Source: Deinandra increscens subsp. villosa (Eukaryota; Streptophyta; Magnoliopsida; Asterales; Asteraceae). From it: a stretch of DNA of 64,000 nt. Positions 1 through 11,889 of this stretch are shown here, piece by piece. The translations under genes were made by a program, and so were the position numbers. The DNA lies in the NCBI GenBank assembly GCA_039602395.1, contig JBCNJP010000013.1, positions 24,927,255 through 24,991,254 of the forward strand, in the 5' to 3' direction. Under the pieces are notes generated by a model that was not told where the DNA came from, did no database searches, and worked only from the letters and a program-made list of their open reading frames with translations. Position 1 is the stretch's first letter. Each line of letters opens with the position of its first letter.

Positions 1-703
1 CGGTTCTGCCTGTTCTAACGATCAATGAGGGTGGAAATAAGAAGAGGCCTCGTTCTAGCCCCAAGGCAAATGTTGCCAAAGGGAAATGGCATGTCAAAGG
101 GAAGGGAATGGGAAAGAAAGGAACCCCAAAACTGAAGAAAAGAAGCAAAACGTGGTTGCGAATGTTCCATGCTTTGAGTGTGGTGAGGTAAGACATTGGA
201 AGAGGAATTGTCTTACTTATCTCAAGGAGTTGAAGGCAAAGATGGATGCCGGTCAAACCTCTGGTACGCTATTCATGATTAATATTGAGCTTAATGCTAT
301 TTATTCAAACAAATGGGTATTAGATACCGGATGTGGAACTCACATGTGCAATTTGTTGCAGGGGTTCAAAAGAAATAGGCAAGTGAAAATGGGAGACATT
401 AGTCTCTTCATGGGCATTGGAGCTAAAGTTTAAGTTGAGGCCCAAGGAGAGTATCTTTTGAAGCTTCCAAATGCTTTGGAAGTAATTTTAAATGATGTAT
501 TGTATGCTCCTAGTTTGACTAGGAACATAATTTTAGTTTCTAGTTTAAGAAATCTTGGATATGATTTTAAAGTTGTTAACAATGATATCCATGTTTCTTT
601 AAAGGGTGTATTTTATTTTAAAGTTATGCCTTTAAATGGTATTTATGAATTAGTACTTGGAAACACATCATATGATAGCTAAATGTACCAAACTAATACC
701 AAG
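1..703 (+). pseudogene. Element A gag tail and aspartic protease (broken)
   Basis: The knuckle CFECGEVRHWKRNC (CX2CX4HX4C) at about 170-211 is the RNA-binding motif of Gag; the lysine/arginine-rich stretch before it is also typical. The protease follows, with the active-site triad in VLDTGCGTHMC (about 317-350) and the family-typical DVLYAPSLTRNIILVSSL near 495-548. Nonsense codons at 431-433 (TAA) and 680-682 (TAA) interrupt an otherwise unchanged frame. In an intact element this part would package the RNA and cut the polyprotein. Recognition is confident; function is lost. Confidence 0.85.
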
Positions 704-718
704 TAACTCGAAAGAGAT

Positions 719-1620
719 TTGAGTGACACCTACATTTGGCATTGCCGCCTTGGCCATATAAATAAGAATCACATACTAGCATTACAGAAGAATGGTCTTT
801 TAGAAACAAAAGAATATGATTCATTTGACATATGCGAATCTTGTTTACAAGATAAAATGACTAAGGCACCTTTTAGTGGGACCATTGAAAGGGCAAAAGT
901 TTTTCTAAGGATCATACATTCGGATGTATGTGGGCCTTTTAAGCCAACGGCTAAGAATGGTGAGAGATACTTTATTACCTTTACCGAAGACTTTAGTCGC
1001 TATGGGTATGTGTACTTGTTGGCACACAAGTATGAAGCTTTTGAAATGTTCAAAATCTTTAAGAATGAAGTAGAGAATCACTTAAAAAAAACAATAAAAA
1101 TCATTCGTTCGAATAGAGGAGGTGAATATCTAAGTGATGAATTTCAAAGCTATCTTAAGAGTTGGGGGATTGTCTCATAACTCACTCCACCTCGATCACC
1201 ACAACATAATGGTGTGTCTGAAAGGAGGAATCCAACCCTATTAGATATTGTTCGATCTATCATGAGTAGAAGTTCACTACCTTTATCATTTAGGGGTTAT
1301 GCCCTGCTCTCAGCAGCCCGTATTTTGAATATGGCCCCAACCAAGAAAGTGGACAAAACACCTTTTGAATTATGGCATGGAAGGGTTCCATCTTTGTCAT
1401 ATCTAAGGGTATGGTGTTGTGAAGCATATGTAAAACACGATGCTTCAAACAAACTAGAACCCCGATCCACTAAGTGTATATTTGTAGGATATCCTAGAGA
1501 TTCTATAGGATATTACTTTTATAATCCAACAGAGCAAATAGTATTTATTGCTAGAAAGGTTGAATTCTTGGAAACTAAGTTCCTTATGGAAGAAACTAAT
1601 GTTAGAATGGTGGAACTTGA
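719..1620 (+). pseudogene. Element A integrase (broken, catalytic residue changed)
   Basis: The GAG-pre-integrase zinc-binding segment comes first (WHCRLGHIN, then CESCLQDKMTKAPF), followed by the DDE core. The first catalytic Asp is in HSDVCGPF. The second should be Asp in the RSDxGGEY motif but reads RSNRGGEYLS, a D-to-N change expected to abolish catalysis. The Glu of GVSERRN is present. A TAA at 1178-1180 separates the second and third catalytic residues. The C-terminal part includes TPFELWHGRVPSLSYLRVWC. In the family this enzyme inserts the cDNA into the genome. Confidence 0.85.
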
Positions 1621-1749
1621 TGAGGATCAAGAACCACAAGCCGATACACGTTTGGTTGATACTAGCCCACAAGAAAAGGTTGTTGAAGATGATCAAATGG
1701 TTGATCAAGACACACACAACATTCGTAGATCTGGTGGAACTAGTAATCA

Positions 1750-2642
1750 ACCTGAAAGATATGGATTTTTCGTGGAAGGATGCTATGTGGTAGATTCTGA
1801 TGTCCCAACCACATACCATGATGCAATATCTAAATCTGATTCGGACAAATGGTTAGAAGCCATGAACGTTAAGATGCAATCCATGCATGACAACCAAGTT
1901 TGGGACTTGGTTGTGCCACCTCCTAATTACAAATTAGTTGGAAGTAAATGGGTTTTTAAAAGAAAGACCGACATGCATGGTAACATGGAAACTTTTAAAT
2001 CTCGACTTGTAGCAAAAGGTCTCAATCAAACTCAAGGGGTTGATTATGATGAAACTTACTCACCCCTGGCAATGCTAAAGTCGATTAGGATAATGTTTGC
2101 CATAGCCACATACTATGATTATGAGATAGCAAATGGATGTCAAAATGGCTTTCCTAAATGGATATCTTAAGGAAGATGTCTATATGGCTCAGCCTGAAGG
2201 ATCCGTGGATCCAAAACATCCTACTAAAGTGTGCAAGTTAAAGAAATCAATCTATCGATTGAAACAAGCATTAAGGAGTTGGAATCAATATTTTGATGAA
2301 GAAATTGAGAAATTTGGGTTCATCAAGAATGCTGATGGAGCTTGTTTGTGCAAGAAGGCTAGCGGGAGCATTATCACTTTTCTAGTGTTATATGTTGATG
2401 ACATTCTATTATTTGGAAATAACATTCCAACCATGGAAGGTGTAAAAGCCTGGCTTGGAAGTTGTGTTTCCATCGAGGATCTAGGTGAAGCCGCCTATAT
2501 TTTGGGAATAAAGATCTATAGGGATAGATCAAGGCACTTGATAGGTTTGAATCAAAGTGCATACATACATAAGATCTTGAAAAGGTTCAAGATGGAAACA
2601 CTAAGAGAGGTTTGGTACCTATTCAGAGAGGGACTATATTGA
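1750..2642 (+). pseudogene. Element A reverse transcriptase (frameshifted)
   Basis: Copia-type RT is recognised from KWVFKRKTD, SRLVAKGLNQTQGVDYDETYSP, DVKMAFLNGYLKEDVYM, KSIYRLKQALRSWN and the polymerase active site LYVDDILLF (about 2387-2413). A frameshift lies near 2130-2170, where the upstream frame runs into a stop while the downstream frame takes over at DVKMAFLNGYL. The YVDD box itself is intact. In the family, this enzyme makes cDNA in the virus-like particle. Confidence 0.88.
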
Positions 2643-3020
2643 GTACAAGCTCAAGGGATGAGCAAGATAGAATGAGTGGAGTCCCATATGCGTCCACTAT
2701 ATGATCCATCATGTATGCTATGATATGCACTATATCGGACGTGTCATGCGCTTTAAGCATATCAAGTAGATACCAACAAAATGCATGTGATAGTCATTGA
2801 ATGGCTATCAAGAGCATATTGAAGTATCTTAGGAGGACTAAAGATATGCTTCAAATTTATGGATCTGGTGAGAAGGAACTTGTAGTAAAGAGTTACCACG
2901 GATGCGAGTTTCCAAACGGATCAAGATGATTCTCAATCACACTCAGGGTACATCTTCATTATGAATGGAGGAGTCGTCTCTTGGAAGAGTTCAAAACAAG
3001 AGGTGGTTGCATTATCCGAC
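2643..3020 (+). pseudogene. Element A RNase H remnant
   Basis: Fragments of the connection/RNase H region are readable in several frames: a SLMYAM-like segment near 2700-2740, ILKYLRRTKDM near 2818-2850, and VVSWKSSKQEVVALSD at 2973-3020. The usual continuation (STTEAEYIA-like) is missing because unrelated sequence starts immediately after the Asp codon. The reading frame is heavily broken. Confidence 0.7.
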
Positions 3021-3299
3021 ATGTTTGGGAAATGATGGTACATTGGCTAATGTTGTCTGACTTATGGATAAACTAGATGAAAAAGCCATAAGGCCATTGA
3101 TCGATGTGTTAGGTAGGCTCGGCAAATAAAAAAATATACAAATATGATATACACTAAATCTGATGCTTGATCTAGTGGACAACATCTTGATGCATATCTC
3201 AAGATATATCAAGGAAAAGAAATGTGAAAAATAAGGAGTCAGTGTGTATTCATATGTTCATTTTCCAAAGATTTAGACTTGTTTGATTTTCTTTATTAT

Positions 3300-3448
3300 C
3301 TCAAATGATCGGGCTTTCTATGCGTATCAAAAGAACGACCTGATTGTTGTTTGTTTGAGGTTCTGCTTTATTTTCTTGGTATTTCGTATAATTCATCGGA
3401 CTTTCTCTGCTTGTCCACAAGACCGACCTGATTGTTGTTGAATTATAC
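3300..3448 (+). other. Structured hairpins in element I 3' UTR
   Basis: Hairpin 1 (3300-3359) is closed by CTCAAA/TTTGAG. Hairpin 2 (3386-3448) is closed by GTATAATTCA/TGAATTATAC, a perfect 10-bp stem. Both share the inner ATCGG/CCTGAT pairing and the TTTCTNTGC loop segment seen in C, D and F. Hairpin 2 has an apical GTC/GAC stem. Stem sequences differ from the other copies in a paired fashion. A third, degenerate hairpin follows near 3480-3540. Confidence 0.7.
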
Positions 3449-4256
3449 AATTTTAACTTGTTTTTATTTGTTTTATTTTGTTAAATCCGAGGCCTTATCT
3501 GCGTATAAAAAGATCGACATTAAGGTAGACGATTTGTCATTCTTATTTCTTTTTTTCATGGACACAGTTGACTATATCATAAATACAATTACTATGTGTT
3601 AAATCACAAGTGATATCACAAAGTGTGATAAGCAAAAACATATCTGAGTATGTCTGATAGTGTGGGGTACACTGGTCAATGCAAATTTAATCAATACATT
3701 AACATATCCAAGTGTTATGAGTATGATTGTGCCTGAGTTTAAAGTTGGACAAATTATATCTGCAATCGGCATGGCTTATGTGCTGCAATATTCGAAATGA
3801 AAGTGCAGTTCAGCATGTTATGACCAATATGATCCAAGTTGTGATCTTTCTCTGAAAAAAATAAAATAGTGTGATTCTGTATTGCATTTACTTGTCAATA
3901 TCAGAAAATATAAAAAAGATTTTAGGTGTGTTTTGATATAAAGTTTGGAAAAATCATAAAGATTTTGTTTCTTATTTCTTTTCGATTGATCAACACGGAA
4001 TACAAAATCAATTTTTAAAAAAATCAATATATCTTGAAATCTCGAAGAGACATTTTGCGCCATGATTATTTATGTTGACAGGTTCTAAGTGGAAAAGAAT
4101 ATCACAACTTTAAGTCTTCTGAAGTTGCTGATTAAGAGATTACATGTGCTGCAATGTCAAGTATTAAAGATCAGACTAACCGTCAAAATGAGGGAGAGTT
4201 TGATTGAAAATACGAGTTTATATGAAGATTGATGCTGCACACGTCGAGGGGGATTT

Positions 4257-5186
4257 TGTTAGTGCATTAGTCTGGTTGTTGTGTGAAGTATCAAGTACAA
4301 GTCAAGCTACAAAAGAGCCTGTATCGGAAGTGACCCGAACTGCCAGTTCGGGTGCACACGAACTGACCTGAAGTAGCAGTTCGGGTGAAAGTCTGTTCGC
4401 ACAGTTTTGTATGACTATATATAACTTCGTGAGCTAGTACAAAGATTAGATGTAGAGACGGGATGATGAGAATCCAGGACAAACACAAATATGATGATAA
4501 AGTCTAATGATTACATTGAACCGAATGATTACATGAATAAGAAATCACAACAATACATCATAACCCTCATGAATCTTCCTTGGTCATCTTGGGTTGAGCT
4601 CAAACCCAAGATGAGACTCTCAAAAGGTAAGGGATAGCACACATCTGTCAACTTTCATCATCATAAGAAATGAGGTCATCCCTTCCGTTATATAGAGAGC
4701 CCTTGTGCTCATTAGCCCAATAACTAGCAAGACACTTATAAAATGAGCAAATTACAAATAAAACAACTAAAATAATTATTAATTAAATCAAAATTGATTT
4801 AATTAATATGAAGCTTGACTCACTCGAACCGATCTTCCATTGAATTTTACATTGATAGTGGACTCGAATAGTTGACTTTTCAAGAAAATGTCTTCGGTCC
4901 AAACTTGCAAGCTTCAATCATTACAACTAGCGTATCTGAATCATTTCATAATGGATTCTTTAGCCGAATTATTCAAGAATAGAATTGATTGTGTCAGTCA
5001 CACTTATTTTTTGTTCCAACAGTCGTGTATAGATTCAGAACTTCTTGGTCATTTTTCTGTGTGTTTTCTGTGTGTGTACTCTGAGAGTTTAAGAAATACA
5101 AATCACATTTGTATTTACTCTTTGTGTCTCATTTTACATGGATTTTATATCAACCAAGTAAACGATCCACAGCTCATGCAATTACA
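4257..5186 (+). repeat. Element I 3' LTR, interrupted by a solo LTR
   Basis: The LTR begins TGTTAGTGCATT directly after the purine tract and ends ATTACA at 5186, parallel to the ends of the D LTR (TGTTAGAGCAT...GTTTTACA). The U3 part has palindromic CCCGAACTGCCAGTTCGGG (about 4334-4352) and a TATATATAAC box near 4418-4427. The U5 part resumes after 5021 with a TTTCTGTGTGTTTTCTGTGTG stretch like that of the other families. Confidence 0.65.
4451..5021 (-). repeat. Solo LTR of an unidentified retrotransposon
   Basis: On the minus strand this 571-bp unit starts TGTTGGAACAAAAAATAAG and ends CCCGTCTCTACA, giving TG...CA ends. A TATA-like CTCTCTATATAACGG lies inside at about 4690-4704. It splits the LTR of element I between its U3 and U5 parts. 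There is no internal region, so it is a solo LTR. I do not see a clean 5-bp target duplication, so the exact ends may be off by a few bases. Confidence 0.55.
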
Positions 5187-6222
5187 GAAACAAAAGGGAA
5201 TAAAGTAGGTTTTTAACTAGTTTTTCATCATAGTTAGATTTCTTGAACTTTTATCACCATGGATCATAATAGGCATAAAACCTTGCTAAAGGAATTGAGT
5301 GGATCATGTAAATGAACACTATGAAAGGATCTAGTATATTTCTCATGAAGAAAAGTTGGTGAAAACTTACTAGTAGCTACATGGAAATTGAAAATGAGTA
5401 AGGAAAAGGAGCGTGGCTTCCTTCTTGGTGATCCATGAGTAATTCTTGTGCTTTGATCCTTTCTAGATGGTGTGAGTTCTAGAGAGAGACTAGAGAGAGA
5501 GAGGTCGTAAGGAAGAGAGGGAGATGTGGTGGGAAGTGTTTTTCTTGTTAGAGTTCGTAATGAAGGAAAATAAGGATAAGTTTCTACATATATGGTGCAA
5601 GTAACTTAGGGTGTCTTTGGATGTGTGTAAAAACCGGTTGGGGGTGGGGCTATTGTTTGGGTTTGCTTGTGCTAATGGATCCAAGAGTTTAAGTGTTGTG
5701 TTGGTTTGTTGGGTGGGTCTTTCGTGAACTAAATGTAAAGGCAGGGGTGTCGGGTCTTGCTTGGGTCGGTGATCAACAAGGAAAGGGGGTGAGGGGTGAG
5801 GGTAATTGGACATGATGGGTTGATGGAATAGTGATGGCGGTTAATGGGTATAAGTTGATTGGCATGGTGGTTTAAGGTGATGATGAAGAAGGAGGTGGTG
5901 CCAGCTATGGTTGGTAGTGGCAGAAACCGTAGGTGGTGGTGGTCGGGTGGTGATTGTCGACGGTGGTGGATGGTGGTTGGCGGCTTGCATGAAATCACAT
6001 GAAAAGGTGACGAGGTCGGGAAAAAGAAATGAATCGGTTCGGGTTTTGATACGGGTCGGATGCGGTAGAAAAGAGGAAAATAGTTTTTCAAGTCTTTGTT
6101 TTGGAAAATGATTACGGGTGATGGTTGGTGATTAAGTTAGATATAAACTTTCGGTTTTTATTAAAAAGCTAAATGGTTACGTTAAATAATATTTAACGAA
6201 AATGTTTTAATAATGGACGTAA
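5187..6222. other. About 1 kb with no recognised feature
   Basis: The segment between the LTR of element I and the start of the H LTR has no convincing gene. Open frames on both strands at 5490-6110 are low-complexity: GGTGGT-rich on the plus strand, giving proline/histidine-rich or glycine-rich translations. It could be an unrecognised LTR or leader, but I see no primer-binding site or conserved domain. Confidence 0.4.
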
Positions 6223-6369
6223 TGTTGGATATTGTATGTCCAACCCGACAATTTCTAAGAACCCAACCCGGTTGTGGCCTGTAAGAGTTACACTAAGGGT
6301 AACGAGAACCAAACACTTTTAATTAGTAAACTTCGTTCTGCGAAAACTAAAATGATCTAATGTTGTTAT
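6223..6369 (+). repeat. Element H 5' LTR, first part
   Basis: It starts TGTTGGATATTGTATGTCC and runs to the target site of B (GTTAT, 6365-6369). The continuation is at 24765, after B. The reading that both pieces form one LTR rests on the B target duplication and on the uninterrupted AT-rich character across the site. Confidence 0.6.
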
Positions 6370-6765
6370 TGTTGGGCTATACATTGTGAGGCATGAACAT
6401 TAGACATGTGGGCTTGCATCTGCTTGGGCTTGGTGTGATTACGGTTTTGGGCTTCTTGGGCCGATTTCCTTAATGGGTTTATGATCCTAGCTAGGTTAAT
6501 TTTATTGGGTAGTATAAATACCCATTAGTTTATGATTGTAGCTAGCTTTTGGTTTACGATTTTCTTATTCTTCTTTGTATTTCCGATCGTCAACACTTGT
6601 TAATGGATGATTGATTGGTTTTCATTCAAGATTTGATTGTTTTGCTTTGTCTTCATCTCATATCAAGTCTATTTCATCATCTTCTAGTCGAATCATTCAC
6701 AAACAAGGTTTTCGCACTTGTTCGTGATAACGATATCGTGAACGATTGTTGTTTTGGGACCAACA
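6370..6765 (+). repeat. Element B 5' LTR
   Basis: The LTR is 396 bp with TG...CA ends (TGTTGGGCTATACATT to GGGACCAACA). The core promoter TATAAATACCC is at about 6513-6523. The U5 part contains TTTACGATTTTC and ATATCGTGAACGATTG, related to the leader motif. It ends three bases before the PBS. Confidence 0.92.
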
Positions 6766-6767
6766 AT

Positions 6768-6779
6768 TGGTATCAGAGC
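6768..6779 (+). other. Primer-binding site of element B
   Basis: TGGTATCAGAGC matches the complement of the 3' end of plant initiator tRNA-Met, the usual primer for copia elements. It lies directly downstream of the 5' LTR. Confidence 0.9.
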
Positions 6780-6874
6780 TAAGAATCATCTGATTCGAGG
6801 TTCCACGATATTAGATTCGAGTGTTTGGCTGGAAAAAGTGGAAGTTTGCTGAAATTTCTGGGCTGTTCTTAGTG

Positions 6875-7250
6875 TTTACGACATCTTCAAGCATTTACGA
6901 TCGCTGTTCTTCATCAGATTTGTGTTTACGAGCTGTAAATTGGTGTTTACGACTTCAAGTTTTGATTTTTGGAGGTTTACGGTCGCGCAATAGGGTTTAC
7001 GAGTTCAAGTTCAAAACTTTGGGTGTTCACGATCTTGTTTACGACCCAGAGTAGTTCACGACTGAGATTACGATGGGAATTGGGTTCACGATCTTGTTTA
7101 CGACCCGGAGTAGTTCACGACTGAGATTACGATCGGAATTAGGTTCACGACCTTCTTTACGACCCGGAGTAGTTCACGACTGAGATTACGATCGGAATCG
7201 TGTTCTCGATTGGCTAGGCGGTCAAAATCGTAAACTATTGATTACAATCG
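6875..7250 (+). repeat. Element B leader: TTTACGA motif array with three 59-bp tandem repeats
   Basis: The untranslated leader holds many copies of TTTACGA or its close variants TTCACGA and ATTACGA at irregular spacing. Within it, a 59-bp unit beginning GTTCACGATCTTGTTTACG repeats three times (starts 7025, 7084, 7143). The same motif is abundant in the leader of the related element G and at 15037-15720. Confidence 0.8.
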
Positions 7251-7271
7251 GAAACTCTTTCTAGACTTCCT

Positions 7272-10200
7272 TTCTTAAGTTTCCTAAGCTTTCATCGTGG
7301 ACTTTGAACCTAGTATGTATCAAAAAGTAGACTTTGAGATTGGATCGACCACCCGTCCTCCAAGACTCACATCTGCTGACAACTTTCTTGAATGGCGATA
7401 TAGATTTCAAAATCATTTGAAAAGTGTTGACTTGAGACTTTGGAGATAAGTTGTTAATGGTCCATTCATTCCTACTCACAGTAAAGCAGGAAAAGTTGGG
7501 GTGGTGAAAACTGAAGCAGAATACACGGATGATGATTTGGAAAAATGTAACAAGGACGAGAGAGCATATGCTATTATGACAATGGCATTGACTCCTAAGA
7601 TTGCTCAAGGGTTTAAAAAATACAAGACTGCAAAGAAACTCTCGGATGCTCTGGTGGTAGCATATGAAGGAAATCCCGATATCAAGGCGAGCCGCAAACA
7701 GATGCTGAAGCAGAAGTTCAATTTGTTCAATCACATTCAAGGAGAGTCCTTTGAAGCTCAAGTTCAAAGATTTGTGCCTTAATTGCTGAAATGTCAAGCT
7801 ACGACGTTGAACCCGGACTGGAGGATAAGAATCTGAAACTCTTGAACAGTTTGCCCAAGTCCTGGAATACCAACATTTCAATAATCAAAGACAACAACAA
7901 GCTAGATGAGTTATCTGTTGATGAACTAATTAACAAACTGAAGTCAAAGCTGATTGATGATAAACAGAGAGAGCTGAATCATCTAAGTTCACTAAGTATG
8001 GCAGGAAAACTGAATCAGTCTCTCTTATCTGAAGAAGTAGGGTCAAAACAGGCTGGAAGTTCATCTGCAAGTGATTCGAGTTCAAACACAAAGCCAACTG
8101 CATTCGTGGCTCGATCCTAAGCTAATTCTAGTGGAACGGTCAACCCTGATGAGGCAAATGCTATAAATGATCCCAACTTTGCTCTTGGAATGGGATTTAT
8201 GAATAGTTATCATGCTCTTATGGCTGGAATATTGGTACCCACTGAGATGTTGTCAGGTGAACTGAACTAGATTAATCCTGAAGATGTGGAAATGCTTGAT
8301 GTTTCCTGGAAAATAGCAATGGCAGTTTTCCGCGCCAAGAAGTTTATGGCAAAAACTGGGAAGAATATGTGGAAGGCTCATGATAAGATAAGGATGAGTT
8401 TTGATAAGGGAAAGCTCAGATGCTTCAACTGTGATGAGTACGGGCATTTTTCAAGGGAATGCACCAAGCCAAAGAAGGAGAAACCAGAAGAAAAGAAAGC
8501 TGGAGATGGTAAGGGAAAGGCAGAGACAAAGGCTTTGGTTGTGCAAGATTGTGGGGAATATCAATGGGCTTCGCAGATAAAGGAACTCAGTCTATCTCGT
8601 GCTATGATCGCTAAGATGGAAAATGATGCTGAGGAGGAGCATGCGTTTGTGGTCACTGAGGAGAAGTCAGGAGATAAGGAAGAGAACCTGGTTGAAGACA
8701 AGGAAGCATTTGCAGCCGAGGTCGACAACACAAAGGTATGTACTAATCCCACTTGTGCACGTTTAATTCCTGGCCTTAGACAACTTTGGAAGAATAGTGA
8801 GATAGAATTATTTGATATGCAATGTTAAAGAAGTTCGTTTAAGGGTAGATGGGAAAAGAGTGAGGAGAAAGTCAAAGCCCAGAAACTGGATATAGAGAAA
8901 TACCAAACCCTTGCCTCTCAGAAGTCTGTCCTGTATAACAATGCTAAGTTAGAAATAGCTGAGCTTAGGAAGCAGTTAGATGAACTTAAACACAAGAACA
9001 ATGAGATGCAAGTGAAATTAGAAGTGAATCAGATGAGAAACAAAAGAATGTTCCAAGCTGGTAAGGCATTGTCCACCTGCATAACTGATGTTCGATTTGG
9101 TAAGGATAAAGGAGGAATAGGAATTAGCTCATCTGAAAAAATAAGAATGGTGTTCCCCAACCTGTGTCTAGAGATATAATAGGTATGATTTATGAGGAGG
9201 ATCAGGAAGATAGATCTGAATCAGAAATGCATGAAGCAGGACCTCCCATAGATAGTGTTTTGGTTGGTGTGAAACCCATGACTGAAGAGGAGCTAGAAAA
9301 TAAGAAACATATGACCTATGGTTTGGGTAATCAGAATAAAACGATGGCATTCACTTGTGAACCGAGTCCATCCTAGGAACCATTAAACGATAATGTTAGT
9401 TCTTCTGACGTTTTTGTTTCATGTGTAGATGAAGTAAGGATCAAAGATGCTTCTGGGGAGGATGCCGAATGCTTGAGAGTCAAAGAGTTTCATGAGTCTA
9501 GTAGTTTAATTTCTGATTTACCTAAGGACGATGTTCTGGCATCTGTGTCTGAACTTAATGCGTCCAAGTCAAAACAATTGGTGTTGTCTATGTCATCAAA
9601 GCATGTTTCTAATTCTAATGAAGTAGTTAATGGTTTTAAAATTCGTGTGCCTAAAACTAAAGCTGGTCGTGAGTCTAAGCCCAAGGATTTTGTTCCTTAT
9701 CCCCAGGTTGTGTCTACTTTTAACAGAACGAACAAATCAAAATAGGAACAATTTTGTTTAATTACGCAACCTGAAAAAGTTCCAAAACATTTAATACACA
9801 AATGGGATGATAAGCCTGAATGGAAGTCGTCTTACCCAAGGCATTCGTATGTCTGTAGTCATGTGAATGGCCCAAGACTTATGAAGTGTTTTCATTGTGG
9901 AAAACCAGGGCATTTCGCTGCAAATTGTCTGAATAGACATTATCAACCTTACTATCCGCAAAACCCACGGACTAGTATGTTGCAAAAAATGATGACAAGT
10001 GGGAATAAAAATAAAAAACAACAAGCTTTGTCTCAGGGGAAGTAAAGTTCAAAACCAATGAAGACTCAACAGTCTAAGGTTTTAAACACAAAAGCTCCGG
10101 TGACAAAGCCTGTTAACGAAAATTGGAATGTGACCAAAACTCCATAACCAACTTACAAACCTAAGGGAGTTTACCAAAGAAATGATAAGATGAAACCAGA

Positions 10201-10579
10201 ACTTGTTGAGAAACAGGTTCCTAAAACAATAAGGATTTCTCAACCTAAAGGTAAAACAAAGGTTAAGAAACAGATTTCTAAATCAAAAGAGGTTTCTCAA
10301 ACAAAATAAGTTGTTCAAACAAAATTGAAACTTGAGTGGACACCTGTCAAGGAACATGCTGGTAAAATGGTCACATCTCCACATAAGAAACCTGCAACTG
10401 TATAGAATTCAAACAATGTGACAAAATCACAGAAACACACTTTTTGGAAACCAAAAGTCAACACTCAAAGTTTGAGTGTAACTGAATCAAAATCAGGAAT
10501 GTATTTTAAATTAGTCAACTACATTGACTCCAAGGGCGTGCCCAGATCTGTTATGGCCTGGGTACCCGACTCTAACTGA
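7272..10579 (+). pseudogene. Element B Gag (start lost, multiple stops)
   Basis: Alignment by eye with the intact frame of element G shows that the start codon region reads CGTGGACTTT where G has ATGGATTTT, so the ATG is gone. Stops follow at about 7447 (TAA), 7780 (TAA), 8118 (TAA) and 8268 (TAG), and more frames are broken after 8826. Two zinc knuckles remain: CFNCDEYGHFSREC (8421-8462) and CFHCGKPGHFAANC (9887-9928), separated by an acidic, coiled-coil-prone stretch. The frame ends with VPDSN then TGA at 10577. In the family this protein forms the particle and binds RNA. Confidence 0.85.
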
Positions 10580-10593
10580 TCATTGATTTATGT

Positions 10594-11870
10594 AGGGATA
10601 TCCAAGAAGAACTGTCAACAATCTCTGGTATGTTGATAGTGGTTGCTCCCGACATATGACCGGAGACCTATCTATTCTAGAAGAGGTTCAAGACTTCAAT
10701 GGAGGAGGAGTTTCACTTGCTGGTGGAGTAGGTGGCAAGATCAGCAAGAAAGGTGTGGTGAAGAATGGCAGTTTGACGTTCTCTGATGTGCATTATGTGG
10801 AGGAGTTGTCACATAGCCTGCTCAGTGTTTCGCAGATTTTGATCGAGAATATTCTATTTTGTTCAATAACAAGGAATGTATTATTCTCAAGCCTGGAATC
10901 AAGATTCCTGAAGAGTGTGTCTTGATGCGTACACCAAGACGAGGAAATTCTTATCTTCTTAACATAGGTAATCCTCCGTCTTCGGATGTGGCCTGTCTTA
11001 TTTCTAAGTAGAATGAAAATCTGGCATTATTATGGCATCGTCGTCTGGGACATGCCAACATGAAGAACCTGACCAAACTAGCAAAGGGAGAGCATGTTAG
11101 AAACCTCCCTATCAAGGACTTCACGTCAGTTGAGAAGTGTGTTGCATGTGCTAAGGGGAAGCAGCACAAGTTACCACATCGTTCTATAATGACAAACTCT
11201 ATTTCGTCACTGTTGCAACTACTTCATATGGATCTCTTTGGCACAATGCAAGTACAAAGTATCAGCAAGTTCTCATATTGTCTGGTGATAGTGGATGACT
11301 TCTCTCGGTTTACTTGGGTTTTCTTTTTGTCAAACAAGCATGAAACTCCAGCACTTGTGAAACAGTTTGTTACTCTCATAGAGAATCAGATGAACAAGAA
11401 ATTGAAGGCAATAAGATCAGACAACGGAACAGAGTTTAAGAATGCTGAATTGAATATGTTCTGTGGAGAGAAAGGTATAGAAAGGAAATACAGTGCACTG
11501 TACACACCTTAACAGAATGGTGTTGCTGAAAGAAGAAATAGAACACTCATTGAAGCTGCAAGAACTATGATGTGTGAAGCAAGATTGCCAATTTTCTTTT
11601 GGGCCGAAGCAGTCAACACTGCTTGTTATGTGCAAAATCGGGTACTCTTGAACAAGCGGCGTGAGAAAACGCCTTATGAGATTATTTATGGAAAGAAACC
11701 AAAGGTGGGGTACTTCAAGTCCTTCGGGTGTCCTTGCACAGTTCTAATTCAATCTGATGTGGGAAATTCGAAGCAAAGGCTGATGAATGCTACTTTGTTG
11801 GTTATTCTGCAAATAGTGCTTATCGAGTCTACAACAAAACCACCAAGGTGATAATTGAGGCATACAACGT
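10594..11870 (+). pseudogene. Element B protease and integrase (broken)
   Basis: Pol begins in a different frame from gag. The protease active site is WYVDSGCSRHMTG at 10626-10664. The GAG-pre-integrase segment LLWHRRLGHANMKNL is near 11026-11070 with CVACAKGKQHKLPH after it. The DDE core has Asp in HMDLFG, Asp in IRSDNGTEF and Glu in GVAERRNRTLIEAARTM (about 11518-11570). A TAA at 11510-11512 breaks the chain just before the QNGVAE box. Further frame changes occur around 10925 and 11800. Confidence 0.88.
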
Positions 11871-11889
11871 TGACTAGTTGGAAGATAAT

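Larger units (their letters stand above)
1..3020 (+). mobile_element. Element A: decayed Ty1/copia retrotransposon, truncated at both ends
   Basis: Domains run in copia order: Gag zinc knuckle, protease, integrase, reverse transcriptase, RNase H. No LTR or primer-binding site is in view, because the left end lies outside the window. The right end stops inside RNase H at about 3020, where sequence of a different family (element I) begins abruptly. The coding frame is continuous from about 86 to 2170 apart from nonsense codons, then shifts, so decay is mostly by point mutation. The Gag knuckle resembles that of element H, so both may belong to one superfamily. The copy cannot be autonomous. Confidence 0.9.
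3021..5186 (+). mobile_element. Element I: 3' end of a gag-only copia-type element
   Basis: Sequence from about 3021 matches the 3' region of elements C and F in order: a GGGAAATGATGGTACATTGG segment, the hairpin array (3300-3448), the GTGGGGTACACTGGTCAA segment, a purine tract (CGAGGGGGATTTTG, 4244-4257) and an LTR. No gag remains. The left junction abuts the RNase H of element A and has no LTR, so this is a truncated or recombinant copy. Confidence 0.75.

Noticed and set aside
5490..6111. Proline/histidine-rich and glycine-rich ORFs
   Set aside because: They are low-complexity translations of GGTGGT/CCACCA sequence with no domain.
6768..6779. tRNA-like TGGTATCAGAGC segments as tRNA genes
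   Set aside because: They match only the 3' end complement of initiator tRNA-Met and lie next to LTRs, so they are primer-binding sites.
7025..7201. CRISPR array
   Set aside because: The repeats are directly tandem with no unique spacers and lie in a plant retroelement leader.
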